From Pezizomycotina sp. ARF18 (taxonomy: Eukaryota; Ascomycota), in NCBI GenBank assembly GCA_002224055.1, contig AZLU01000247.1:1-58488 (forward strand): a stretch of DNA of 58,488 nt, in the 5' to 3' direction. Shown here piece after piece: positions 1-11,100 of this stretch (positions are counted from its first letter, which is position 1; each line of letters begins with the position of its first letter). The notes under the pieces are model-generated. The model was not told the DNA's origin and made no database searches. It was given only the letters and a program-made list of their open reading frames with translations. The position numbers and the translations under genes were made by a program.

Positions 1-949
1 CCAGAAAATGGACAAACGCTCCGATTTCGGCAAACGCAAATAGCATGCCCTCTCCGGCCTGCTTGCTGGCCGCCTGCTTGCGACTTTTGCTGCCAATGAG
101 CAGTCGGAATCAAGCATTACGGTTAAGCACGCAGCATACTAGTATCAGATACAAATGCTCAACCAATTTCCCTTTGCTACCGTCATGCGAATTATCATAG
201 CAGAGAGGGAAACCTCCGAGCTATATGATAACGGAACAATTTCAAGTTGCGTCGAAGAGGCAGGAGGTTTCTCATTACAATCATTGGAGCATGCGGTGAT
301 TCCTAGACTTTAGCTTTAGTCTATTTACCTGCCAGTACTGTGTCAGATTTTCAATCCCCTTTCTTCTTCCTCCCCTGCCCATCCTTTTTCTTCTTCCTGC
401 TCTCGATATCTCCTTTCTGCTAACGCTATTCTCGCCCAAGTTATCCTCGCATTCGTCCCTCCCCTTCGCTTATCCTCCCCGTGCTGCCTTCAGTCGCGGG
501 TATTGCAGGGCCGCCTTCTCGTCTCCGATCCTGTATGGCCCTTGATAGTGAAATAATTAAACTAAATATAGATAGAATGAGTTAAAAAGAAAAGAAGAGA
601 AAAAAAGAAAAGAAAAAAAGAAAAGAAAAGAAAATGAAAAAAAAAAAAAAAATACTAAAAATAAAGTAGAAATAAAATAAAATAAAATTCTATTAACCAA
701 CTAACTCTCACCCTAAATCTTTTTTTTTTACTTTATCAAGATAATTTTAAAATGCCACATACTACTTCGATACTGTATTTTACCGTTACCACTTATTATT
801 ACTAATTATTATCGATATATATATATATATATTGTGATTTTTTGAGAGTTTCTCTTCTTTTTTTTTATTACATTCTCCAGCTATAAACAACCATCAAGGA
901 CTTTTACCTAGACCTCACAACCAGTTCTCATGAGATCGAGTCGACGGAG
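1..949. other. Intergenic, low-complexity tracts
   Basis: I see no gene here. The stretch has pyrimidine-rich DNA at about 350-480, an A-rich low-complexity tract of AAAAG/AAAAAG units at about 590-690, T runs at about 720-730, and an (AT)n run near 815-832. A T-rich tract at about 850-870 precedes the putative start codon at 950 and could be part of its promoter, but I see no defined site. Confidence 0.5.
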
Positions 950-1981
950 ATGTCTGATCGTATGTCCGACTCGTCGTCTCCGGCCGACCCGCAGAGAATG
1001 CGATCCTGAGCTTCTGGCAAGCCGCTCACAATGAACGAAAGCAGTTCCAAGCCAAGGTCAGGAGGGGCGGCGGCACCCCCCTCTCCATTGTCATTCGGCG
1101 AACCAGCCCAAGGTCTGATCAGCTCCTTCCGCCGCCGTCGGTTGTCTGATGATGAGATGATCTACCGCACTTGCGTTCGCCAACAACGTCAGATAGGATG
1201 AAGAGCAGGAGCAGGAGAAGTAGGGGAAGAGGAAGAGGAGGGGGAGGAGGGGACACCAAAGAAGCAGTGCCTTATTGGAGACCGCTTTCCGCCTGAAGAA
1301 ATGCCCGGGGGCGATATCGGCCGGAGGAAGGAAGAAGTCAAAAGGTTTTGGACGAGCGGGAAGGTTATGATCTCGCGCTGCTCGAAGGATCGGCTCGTCG
1401 GCGACCGAAGCGGCAGGCCGGAAAACGTGTTTACAAACGAAGCCACGACACTTGCTCTGGCTGAGTCGCTTCTCATCAAAGGAATGATGTTCCTCGATCT
1501 CTCCGTCTTTATCAAGCGTCTGCGTGCCGGTTACTTCCGCACCATTCAGGCTCCCGCCCACTCGTCAGGTCACGTGGCAGGGCCGCCCGGGAGAACTGGA
1601 AGAAATTACTGACCTCCGCGGCGCGTTCAACGAGTCAAGAATCTTAGGCGCTGAACGATCCCGTCCTGCAAAAGTGCCTCTATTTCATCCACCTTATCCA
1701 GCTCGCGAACTGCTTCCGTAAGGCCGCCGAGGCGCTCGGCGTGCAGCGCCCGGGCTTTGGCTACGGAGAACAACGCATGAGCTCGCCGGTGAACGGTTCG
1801 GAAGTTACAAGGCGTTGTGCCGCCAGCTGGAAGCCGTCATGAAGTGCTTTGTGCACGAGTACTTCCACGGAGGCGCTCGCCTGGAGTGGAAGTTCCTCTG
1901 CTCCGTCTGGACGCGGCGGATCTGACGAAGGTAGACAGGTGGAACGAGGAGGTTGCGACCTCGTTGTTGAATCTCCTGTAA
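950..1981 (+). pseudogene. Frameshifted hypothetical protein gene
   Basis: I do not recognise the product. From the ATG at 950 the reading frame changes several times, but coding-like stretches follow each other on the same strand: MSDRMSDSSSPADPQR, then a segment beginning NAILSFWQAAHNERKQFQ (about 997-1150), an acidic/Arg segment RRLSDDEMIYRTCVRQQRQ (about 1135-1195), a long open segment at about 1280-1520, then LNDPVLQKCLYFIHLIQLA (about 1650-1760), a segment with ALCRQLEAVMKCFVHEYF (about 1795-1870), and a C-terminus RLDAADLTKVDRWNEEVA ending at TAA 1979-1981. The stretches read as soluble helical protein. No domain, signal peptide or membrane segment is evident. It could be a live gene with sequencing indels or a recent pseudogene. 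Exact exon limits are uncertain. Confidence 0.4.
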
Positions 1982-2774
1982 TTATTTCTTCCTTAATTTG
2001 GCGACGCAAACAGTCTTTGCTGAGGCTACTAGTAGCTACCTAGGTAGCTTTCTTTACAACGGAGCATCTTGCAGCTCATTCATCTTTGTACCTTATTCTC
2101 TTTCGTATAAAAAAGGGTCTGCATGTCGTTGGAGAATACTTTGTCGAACAAAGAGAAACAAGAGTGCCATATAGCCTGAAAAATCCTACTATACTGCCGC
2201 AATTCATGGTCTATGCAGGATAACCCCACCCCGCTTTCCACTTACCCCCCATTTGTCTCATATTTTCTCTTGGGCGCGGCCCGCTGCCCCACCTTGAAAA
2301 CCATGGCTGCATTGTAAGGAGAATAAAAAAAAAAAAGAGAAAAATAGGGGGGGAAGATCGTAATTTGCGGGATAAATTTTCTAGCTGCATATTTCTCAGC
2401 TCGATTTTTCGTAGTTTTCGAGCTGAACCTCAATCGCAACTACATTCGGTGCAGCACAAGAACTCTTCTCATCCGGATATTATCGATCTGAATGTTCGTT
2501 TACCCGCTCTCTGCGGACATATTGGAATTTCATTGAACTGAGATATTCGTTGCCTGATCAGTATGAGTATTGAGCAAGATGGCATTTACTACTATTAAGA
2601 GAAATGTTTGGATTTCCAATGTGTATAAAGCAGGGTTAGAACCTCCAGAGGAGTCCCAGGATTCGTTTGGTCGGTATATTTCTTCAAGCTTTTCAGTCCA
2701 CCTAGCACATCTTGAGCTGTAGAACCACCGTTCCCAACTCCTAATCCTCATTCGTACCTTCTCTACTTGCAAAA

Positions 2775-4110
2775 ATGTCGAAACGTTTCAACAATCCCGC
2801 TCCAGGCAAGGCCGCCGTGAAGGGAAAGGTTATGCAATCCCAGCCTTCTTCCAAGGTCGAGGATCGCATCAGTCTGCCTTCCGACGGCTCCGAATATGTG
2901 AGTCTCACCCTTGCTCCCCCAAGTTCACGGGGAGGGGCGAAACAAATGTACATGCCCCTTTGTTCGAGCAGACACTAATCAGGAACATTGAAATCGCGCA
3001 CAGTTCGTATTCTTTCAAGACGTTGACGGATCGCTTTGGGAATCGTCGCAATTCAGGGGAAAGCCTTGGACCAAGATGAAAATCACGGAAGGTGATGAGG
3101 TACTGCGAGGCACGCCTCTAGCAGCAGTCTGCTGGCCGGGGAACGACAACGGAAAGCATTTCCGACTGTACTACCTAGCCCGTGATTACACTCTCTCCGA
3201 GCAAGCTTTTGAAAACGGAAGCTGGAAAGGCGGGAACGATCTGGATTGGCAACTAATCAAAGTCGCGCCGTTCAGCCAAATCGGTGCCTGTGCCTTTGAT
3301 AACGGCCGGCAAATCCGGTAAGCAGCAAATAATCCTCGTCATTCATGTGTTCACGAGCCAACAGATGCTAAACATTCCTTTTTACAGAGTATACTACCAA
3401 AAGCCCAAACCGTACTTCGTCCAAGAAATCTGCTACAGCGGCGGCAAATGGGTTGAGGGCTTCCAATTCTGGCAGACCCTCTGCGCCCTCCCCGGAACGT
3501 CCCTGTCCTTCGTCAACGTCAAGTCCGTAACTGAAGCCCACCCCAGCATCCGCGGCTACATCCAGGTCGGCGACGGCCATATCCATGAGGTCAGCTGGGA
3601 CGGCGGCTGGAACGCGGCGAACTGGGGCGCGAACTCCAACGTCTTCATAATCGACGCGATGGACGCCGCCTTCCACACCCCCATCGCGGCTGTCAGCGCG
3701 TCGGAGGGGCAGTACAAGAATGGCGATTACGCCGTATTTTGGGTAACGAACAGGGGTATATCGTCGGTGCCACCCATAGGAGTGGGGAGTGGAGCGACGC
3801 AAGGAGGATTGACGACACGGCTGTGGTGCCGGGTAGTTACATCGCGGGCTGCGCATTTTCGAAGTATTCGAACATGGACGAGGTTCGCGTGTATGCAAAT
3901 CACCCCCAGAACATCCTCGCGGAGATCATGCATAGAGACGGGAGGTGGCACTCTCACGACGATTCGGCGCAATATATGATTCCGGGTGAAGCGATATCTG
4001 TGAACATGCTCATCTACTATGATCCGGTGATGAGACTTACGGGAAATGTTGAGGGGTCAGGTCAAAAGCTAAAAGTGCTAGATGATGAGAAGGGTCTCCT
4101 AGAGCTGTGA
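2775..4110 (+). CDS. Fungal fucose-specific-lectin-like six-bladed propeller protein (one frameshift)
   Basis: Probable carbohydrate-binding lectin of the Aleuria aurantia lectin type (fungal fucose-specific lectin family), without a signal peptide and so probably cytosolic or released by a non-classical route. Exons are 2775-2897, 3004-3317 and 3388-4110; both introns have GT..AG ends and the phases fit. Six blade repeats are visible: FVFFQDVDGSLWES, FRLYYLARDYTLSEQAF, IRVYYQKPKPYFVQE, IRGYIQVGDGHIHEVSW, YAVFWGNEQGYIVG and VRVYANHPQNILAEIM, each followed by a G-W strand turn. The Arg and Glu positions that bind fucose in this family are present in blades 2, 3, 4 and 6, and not in 1 and 5. 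One frameshift sits at about 3737-3745 inside blade 5: restoring one G in the TTTTGGG run would rejoin the frames. An intron there is unlikely because it would remove the blade motif. The gene is convergent with the next one. Confidence 0.75.
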
Positions 4111-4572
4111 TGGACGCAAAAGAACTAAGATTTCCTTCTTTTATCTTTTAATTTTCGTTTTGAAAAGTTTATGTTTACATAGCTCGAGAACATAAATGAG
4201 TCCTGTATCACCCTGACTGCAATGCGGGGATTAATTCCGCGTTGATTGGAGACCGGTGCACTTTTCGCTCCACGTATGTGCATTTCCATAAACCCATTGA
4301 ACTCTCACATATTCACGCGTGAACTCGTGTCAGGTAGAGCCACCCTTTCTTCATCCGGTCGCGTTCCGGTATTTCTCTTGATCTACCGCAGCCTGCTGCC
4401 GTATTTTCTGGTTTGCCTGTGCTTGTTTCTGTCCGAAACGAGTATCGTCAGCACCGATTCGCCTCGATAGTTGACAAAGCTGTGTTGGCAACACATACCT
4501 GTTGATTCGCTAGCCTCTCCAACGCCAGCGCTTCCGAGGGCAGCTGCCCGTCCTCGTCCACAGGTCTCGCCT
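4111..4572. other. Convergent intergenic spacer
   Basis: This is the shared 3' region of the lectin gene (plus) and the membrane protein gene (minus). It contains AT-rich stretches suitable for 3' ends (about 4130-4200). I see no gene. Confidence 0.5.
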
Positions 4573-5451
4573 TCACAACCCATACAGAGCAAATAGCAAC
4601 GCCAGTATCGCAAACGCGAGCACCGGCCCGGAAAACTTCCAGCCCCTCAAGCTGCAGAACGGGAAGTATGCCTTGCTCGCCAGTGACGCGCCGAACATGC
4701 CCAGATTACGCGTGAAAGCCGTCACAAGTATCGTCAAGAACAGCAGACGTGGCGAGAAGACGATCCAGGGGAACGCCCCGAGCACGAAGAACATTGTCGA
4801 GGGTATCCAGATGTTCGGATCGGGCTTGTACAAGTAGTGAATGACCAACGCGTTCGCAACTGCAACAGCGGAAAGCATGAGAGCGCTGATGGTTATGATC
4901 CAACCACCGCGCAGTTTAGTCCTAGAGAACGTTAAAAGGAGCAGGCCGTATATCGCCTGCGGGAGCGAAGGGTACATCATCAGCGACACGTTCAGCCCCG
5001 ATAGATTCTTCTGCGTTCCTCCTCTCAGCAACTTGTAGATACCCAGCACGGTGGAGACCACGACGCCGATATCTGTCAGCGCCGCCCGCACGATCCCGAA
5101 AGCCGTCATGGGTTGATTTCTGGCGGAGTAGAAACGCAACGTCCAGTGCTTCCTCGGATTGTTCGAACACGCGAGGACGGCGCACGTAGCTGGGGAGTGA
5201 ACTCGAGTACATTCCCACGCGACGTCGTTCAGGTAGAAACGCCACCCTTTACCCTTCTTGAATAATGTGGGGATGTGGAGTGCCCACCAGAAGACGTGAA
5301 GGGTGAGGATGGCAAAGATGAAGAACGCCCAGTCTATAGCGTCTGCGTTACAACCTACGGAGTCCGCCGCGGTCGCAGGCCCGAATGCAGAGGGATTAAC
5401 TCCTCCAGAGAATTCTTCGGTACCCGAGGATGGCGCGAGAGTGTCTGACAT
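4573..5451 (-). CDS. Multi-pass membrane protein, function unknown
   Basis: This is an uninterrupted 292-residue single-exon reading frame. I do not recognise a named family; it resembles orphan fungal integral membrane proteins. The N-terminus (about 1-38) is polar with Ser/Gly/Ala. Hydrophobic segments follow at about residues 40-62 (DWAFFIFAILTLHVFWWAL), 118-140, 155-172, 178-200, 212-232, 235-252 and 270-290, giving roughly six or seven membrane spans. A soluble loop at about 63-115 carries paired Cys residues (WECTRVH, ATCAVLACS). The C-terminus ends just after the last hydrophobic segment (LLFALYGL). The start is the first Met of the frame, preceded by pyrimidine-rich DNA. It is one of the few genes in the window without frameshifts. 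Confidence 0.7.
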   Translation of the reverse strand: MSDTLAPSSGTEEFSGGVNPSAFGPATAADSVGCNADAIDWAFFIFAILTLHVFWWALHIPTLFKKGKGWRFYLNDVAWECTRVHSPATCAVLACSNNPRKHWTLRFYSARNQPMTAFGIVRAALTDIGVVVSTVLGIYKLLRGGTQKNLSGLNVSLMMYPSLPQAIYGLLLLTFSRTKLRGGWIITISALMLSAVAVANALVIHYLYKPDPNIWIPSTMFFVLGAFPWIVFSPRLLFLTILVTAFTRNLGMFGASLASKAYFPFCSLRGWKFSGPVLAFAILALLFALYGL

Positions 5452-6603
5452 CGCTGGAAAAGAAGCTACAACTTCAAGGTGAAGATGGTAGGTTGATGAG
5501 GCTTCGGTGTAGCGGTAAAAGAGGGGGAGTCACAGCTGCACACAGGGAGAATTTGTGATTGTTGTTTTATTGCTTGGTGACAATGAAAATAAAATCGAAT
5601 CCTTTCGTTTCAAGGGTGGGGCGTTCCTAGGCTGCCAAGACAGAAGATCCTCTCGCGCCTCAGTTTTAGCTCGTAGGCTTTCGGTGTTTTTGTTGCTTGG
5701 TCTTCTTCTAGCCAATCATCAAGTCTCGCCCTGTCATCGGCTAGGTTCTCATGAGAGTTTGAGATCGTGATGAGAAAGTTAGGTTAAATAGGACAATACA
5801 TCGTCGTGAAAAACGCACCGTCCGCTTAGACAAACGCCCGCGCGCGATGAGGTGACCCTAATTGTGTACGTGGACGCGGGATGTGAAAGTCGGTTTTCAG
5901 GGGCTCATACCGAACGAGGTACCGAACGAGGTACCGAAGCGATCCCGGCGCATCTGGCTCTTCTATCAATTATTGCAACAGAGCCACAGAGGAAACAATT
6001 TTCCTAGAGCCGGAACTCCGTCGCACGACTTTTTTTTGATGTCGCGACAACCAACATCGCAAGTTTGTTTCTCGCCTACACGGCGGTAAGTTCCATCTTC
6101 GCCTTCTCTACCTATCCCGAAGACTCAAACCTCATCTTCAACGAGAGACTAAGACCTAGTGTGCCGCGCTTTCGCTGACAGTCTTGTGATGCTGATGTTG
6201 GTGCCGTTATCATCGACCTCGCTTAACTCATGACCTTTCATGTTTCCTGATTGGTGCGGGTTAAGCTGAACAAGTGTGGGAAAAATATGATAGGGCGATA
6301 AAACCTCTTTACCCCCTGAGTGGAGACGGATCTTCTTCTCTTGGTCTGAACTTGTTTCCTTCAGCAATAAACGCCACCCAAACTCTCCTCGCAATTTGAT
6401 GAAATTAATTTCCCAAGAGGCCAGAACCTTAGCTCCGGATCGAAACTGTTGGAAACGTTTATTTGGGGGTCATCGACTCTTTACCACCATGTAGAAGTTC
6501 CCGTCTCTTCGGTATCTTAAACCTTGGTTGTTTCCTGGGGGGCCTTGGCTCTCTGAACAGATTTCTCCTTTTTGCAAGCGAAGGCGAGGGAGAATGCCTC
6601 GCT
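5452..6603. other. Intergenic
   Basis: I see no supportable gene. Short open frames lack motifs. A 12-bp unit (CCGAACGAGGTA) is repeated in tandem twice, with a partial third copy, at about 5910-5938. The stretch separates the divergent starts of the two membrane protein genes (4573-5451 minus, 7123 plus). Confidence 0.4.
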
Positions 6604-6695
6604 TACAGTATCCCCGTGCATAATTTTGCCGTCACATCTAATCTTACTATGCAAAATTAAAGATGTGACGGCAAATGATACACGGGGATACTGTA
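6604..6695. repeat. 92-bp imperfect hairpin (MITE-like or small-RNA-like)
   Basis: The arms 6605-6639 and 6661-6694 are reverse complements with only a few mismatches and a one-base length difference. They are separated by a loop of about 21 nt, and the outermost bases are TACAGTATC / GATACTGTA. The loop also pairs partly with the left arm (TAATTTTGC / GCAAAATTA). It lies about 430 bp upstream of the membrane protein start at 7123. It could be a short inverted-repeat element, or a transcribed hairpin able to form double-stranded RNA. No flanking target duplication is obvious. Confidence 0.7.
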
Positions 6696-7122
6696 CAAGA
6701 ACATCGCCTGTAAAGATGTCAGAAGTCGCACATCAGGCCATTCTTGCCCCCCACACCAAGACATCTCCGAATCGAAAGGCATCCCCACATCCTTGGGAGA
6801 GTGGGAGGACGATTCTTGATTTTCGGAGTGGGGGTTTGTATTGCGAAGAATTCCCCCGTGAGATAATAAGAGAAAAAATATGAGCGTTATAGCTCTTTAT
6901 CCTGTCCCCGGGGACGGAAGACTACGAAAAGTCCGCTTGTCAGCGCTAAAGCTCTGTGTTCCCCCAAACTATAATTTTCCAGGATATAACCACCGCCCAT
7001 TCCCCAACGGTCTCTGTGGAACAGTGGAACACGGATTATCTTTTTCCGTATTTCTTGGCCTGTACCACTCGTCCTTCCTTCCCGTCTGGCCAGCTTCCTT
7101 CCCCACGAGTAGTAGAGTCACC

Positions 7123-7944
7123 ATGGCTCTCCCAGAATCAAGTCCCATAAACTACTTCGCCAGCCCCTGGGCGGTCCTGAGTACGATCAACATCCTGATC
7201 TTTATCTACGGCCTCTTATGTATAGGAATCGTCGGCCTGAACCGCCTCAGCATCATTCCCGTCATCGTAAGCGCCGGCGCCGCGGTTGCCGACGGCCTCG
7301 ACTGGTATGCATGGTTCAGCCAGGACATGTACTCCCACAAAGCGGAACTCGAAGCCGCTGCCTTCGCCTACGCCGGCTGGACGATCCGCGAAATCGGGTG
7401 CATGTTCTACAGCTACTTTATCCTCGAGCGAATACTGGATAAATGGCAACGATCCCTTTTCCTGGGGCTTTTCTGGACTTTTGTGACCACTACCTTCGTA
7501 GTCAGGGTCTTTACCTGCGTTTACTCGGTTATAGCGATGGTGCCGAAGGCTAAGAACCATGGGCCCCTCATAAACATACTGTCGACCGTAATGTTCACCA
7601 CCTCTGCTATCACAGAGATTATCAGCGCGGTCTTCCTAATATATACTTTCACCAAAGCTCGAAGGAATGCGTCGAAATATGCCGTGCGCAGCAACACGGG
7701 TTTCTTCAAGCACTTCTTGCTGAGCTCGGAACTGCGCGTCGCTGCCCTAGCGTCCATCGGGATCATCAGAGCGGGCGTGATGGGCTCCAAGTCAAAGGTC
7801 CTGATCGCTTCCCAGTTTGACATGCTCGCCATCATCATGCAAGAAATGTTCCCCGTCCTCCTCATCATGGATCAGTTTGCGACGAGGTTGGCTAAGTTGG
7901 AGGCGAAGTACGCGAAGAGCTCTCTTCAAGCGAAGGGATTATGA
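7123..7944 (+). CDS. Seven-span-like membrane protein, function unknown
   Basis: The frame is open from 6880, but the start is placed at 7123 because that ATG has a strong context (CACCATGGC) and the upstream residues are non-coding in character. The product is 273 residues. Hydrophobic segments lie at about residues 17-37, 43-63, 85-105, 108-130, 148-170, 203-222 and 233-258, joined by short charged loops. This suggests a receptor- or transporter-like integral membrane protein of unassigned fungal family. Immediately after the stop, an overlapping frame (7941-8132, MNQNGGGADVFHMAG) reads as a soluble polar tail. One extra base at about 7940-7944 (GGATTATGAATC) would fuse it to the protein, giving about 337 residues, a usual layout for fungal membrane proteins with a cytosolic C-terminal tail. 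Confidence 0.7.
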   Translation: MALPESSPINYFASPWAVLSTINILIFIYGLLCIGIVGLNRLSIIPVIVSAGAAVADGLDWYAWFSQDMYSHKAELEAAAFAYAGWTIREIGCMFYSYFILERILDKWQRSLFLGLFWTFVTTTFVVRVFTCVYSVIAMVPKAKNHGPLINILSTVMFTTSAITEIISAVFLIYTFTKARRNASKYAVRSNTGFFKHFLLSSELRVAALASIGIIRAGVMGSKSKVLIASQFDMLAIIMQEMFPVLLIMDQFATRLAKLEAKYAKSSLQAKGL

Positions 7945-8132
7945 ATCAGAACGGCGGCGGAGCGGACGTATTTCATATGGCCGGTGCCAAGTCGCCGCAT
8001 CTAAACAAGCGGCAGGGCCATGGCCGAGCGGTCGTGACGGTTGACACGATTGATGAGAACTTTCGGGTATACATGGGCGCAGGAGCGAAGGCCGAATATG
8101 AATCCAGGGTGGACCCAACTAGTTCCCTTTGA

Positions 8133-11100
8133 TCCGATCGTCCTTCCTAGGTCAAGATATTCCATGTTTTTCTTTGTTAGTTCCACTTTCCTCGAGTAGT
8201 TTTTACGTTTTAGCTTTGCGTTTGTAGATAAAGTGCTCTTCGTTGTATAAGTAAATAACTCTTTCAAGTTCCCTTTGACGTTACTGAGCGTTTTAAAATG
8301 TTTCTGGTTGGGAGATTTTCTTCGAATGTCGTCCTATCTTTTCAAGCGCTAAGATTATTCTTCTAATGTTGTTCCATTCGTTGGAAATACGGCTTCAAAA
8401 GTTTGTGCCTAATCTTGGATATAATTTTAAGTTCGTGGGTATGCTCCAGTCAAGGATCATGCCGTTGAGTATAGGGTTACGGGCCACATGAGGATATTGC
8501 TGACAGAACTTCGCCGTCGAATGATTGCTAGTAATTTCCTTGCCAATGATGCATCGATGGTAGATTGCGAGAAATGTCTGGTCGATGATAGTCTTGAACA
8601 TAATAGTCTTGAATGAACGCCTGGACTAGTATTCGGGTTTGATACTGGTAATGTAGCCAAGTTTCATGAGGCAGGAGCGAGCTAGCCATGGTGCTTCCTC
8701 GCTTAGGTTTGCTACCAATACCTGCCTTGTCATTGAAGGTTGGTTGGTTGCTTTTATCAATGTTGAAGCAGGACAGGCGGCGCCCGCAGGAGTCTTGTCT
8801 GGCTCCACCATATACGCCGAATCTGGAGCGATACGCTGGGAAGGCTGAGCAGGGGTGGGCTTTTAAGCACCGAAGGGTATAGCATGCTTAGGCGCTGTTC
8901 ACGTCCGCGGATATACTCGGTTCATTCTTCGGCGTACCAAGTCTTTCAAGAGATGCTTTCCGCAAGCATTCCAGTTTCAGGTGTTTGGGTTACCATCGCG
9001 GGAAGCAAGGCTCGCTAACGAGAGAGGAGGGTAACAAAAGTACCTGTGCTGTCTAAATGGTGTTTTAGCTTATGGCAAAGCCCACCGTGGTCTTTCTCTT
9101 GAGAGCTCGTCAGAACGTACAACTATTGTGGATGATCTGGAGTGGATTCGCACGTTTTTACCGGCTTGGAATAGCGGACTATTTGATTTATTTGTTATTG
9201 TTGAGTTGTGATGGACTTCCCTTTCCGTTGCGCTTTACTTTTTTCTTTTTTTTTTCTTTGAATCGTAGGCATCAAAGCTTATATTCAAGCTGATAGTAGT
9301 GATCGAAAAAGAATCCTAGTAGCAACCCGAAGTAAATTGAAAGCAAAGCTTAGAAAACTTCCCAGAGGCGAAGAGCTTTTATAATGGTTATACTGTGATT
9401 AGGGAGAGGAGTTTTAGTATTGTAGAATAGTGTTTCCGTGAACCAACTTGATTATGAGCAAATCCAAATCCAAAGGGAACTTGAATACATTAAGTTGGGT
9501 CTTATATAAAGAAATTCCTGATAACGGAAGGGATATAAAATTTTTGGAATGGCTGGCTAAACCAGACCTGATAAAAGGGGGTTAAACTGAAAGAAAGCCC
9601 CGGGACAGTTTTACATTGCTACTCCTATAACAACAGTAAGCTGAAAGGAAGGGGTATTTACTGGAAAGAAGTATTGAAGGGTTGTTTTTGAATTGGAAAT
9701 CAAGGATACATTACCTGGGTAGCTATAAGAAGAGATACACAAAAGACAAAAATAGAAAAAATTATAGTGTGGTACGTGAACACGAGGCGGAAAGAAGGAA
9801 GAAAGGTGGGGGGAGGGAAAAGAAAGAGGGAGATCGAGAATTTGAAAGAGCATAAAATAAACTCGACGTTATAAAATAAAGATCGCAAGCTCAATCTTTA
9901 GGTATACTTTGACTTTGTTCCTACGCCGCTTACTTATCCTTTAACTAAACAGCAGACGGCAGTTAGCTACCCAATTTCAGGGTTCAGCACGCCTGAGAGA
10001 ACGCATGCTACCTGGATTCCCAAGAATTCTCTGGCGGGTGAGGAGGGACGTGGGGGCGGTTCTCCAGTTGTGTGGAGTCAAACGACGGTGGGCTGCTAGT
10101 AAGGGTCTTGTTCTTGAAGAGCGTATCAGAGGCAGGCATATTGGTAGCAGGATTACCGTGCACTGCCGAGCCGGTCGAGACCCAACAACCGGACGTTAGC
10201 TGGCTGAGTCGCGCCGCACGGCCCTTGCCGCTGATAATGACCCGCCGAGCTGCAAGGTCCGCTAGAGCAGGTATTCCAGGTTTGACTGCAGCCGCCTGAT
10301 GAATGATTGGGATGCTCAACAGCATGAGCGTCGCGCAGGCCTTAGCTAGTCTAGTTAATGTCGCCTGATTGGGGACGAATTCCGACGGATTGGCTTCCAG
10401 CCGCCCATGTTTGAGCTCTGCTGAGCAGATACGTTGACTTAGGGATGGTTTGCGTCTTGCTTCATAAAATCCGCAGGCTTGGAGCAATGGGCTGAAAGGG
10501 CCGATCAGGAGTGGGTGTAAAGGGCCTAGGGGTGCTAGTGGCCCGCTTCGGGTACTCTTTGAGTCTCTTGGTATATACACTTGCAATTGCCACCCCGAAA
10601 GCTGGTACAACAAGTTTTCCGGCTCCCGAACTCTGGGCCACGCAGCGTTCTGGCAGGTATTGCGCTTGAATGTATCTTTAGAACACCCTCAAAGCCCTTT
10701 CTCAGCCGAATTAGTCGTGTATACGCGGCTGCAAGATGGATTGTCCGGCGGATCGCAAAGCGCAACATACTCGGTCCCCCAAGTGTACTTCACGCGTGCT
10801 CGTACTTTGAACCTTCCGGGGTATATTCCCTTTCTTCGTTCCCTTTCAATTCCTTGATTTGCCTTCTTTGTCCGTTAAAGGGTCTTCGATTGTCACTTTC
10901 TTTTTACTCTTCAAGTTGTTGGTTCTCCGAGTCAAAACTTCGCTTGAGTTACTGGTGTTGGCAGGAGGTTGTGCGATGTGTTTTGAAGTGGCCAGTGACG
11001 TAGATACAGCCCCGGCGGCAGGCACCGCTGCTGCATTGACTGAATGAACGACCTTGTTGATCAATACATGCTGACAAAGCCTCTCGAAAGCTGAGGGGCC

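Noticed and set aside
3742-3780. Possible 39-nt intron in place of the lectin frameshift
   Set aside because: Too short for typical introns here, and it would remove the conserved blade-5 motif.
10008-10613. 201-codon open frame, minus strand
   Set aside because: No motif, signal peptide or splice context, and it overlaps comparable open frames on the other strand. It looks like chance openness in GC-richer DNA.
10581-11003. 140-codon open frame, plus strand
   Set aside because: Composition is unlike a folded protein, with no start context and no homology that I recognise.
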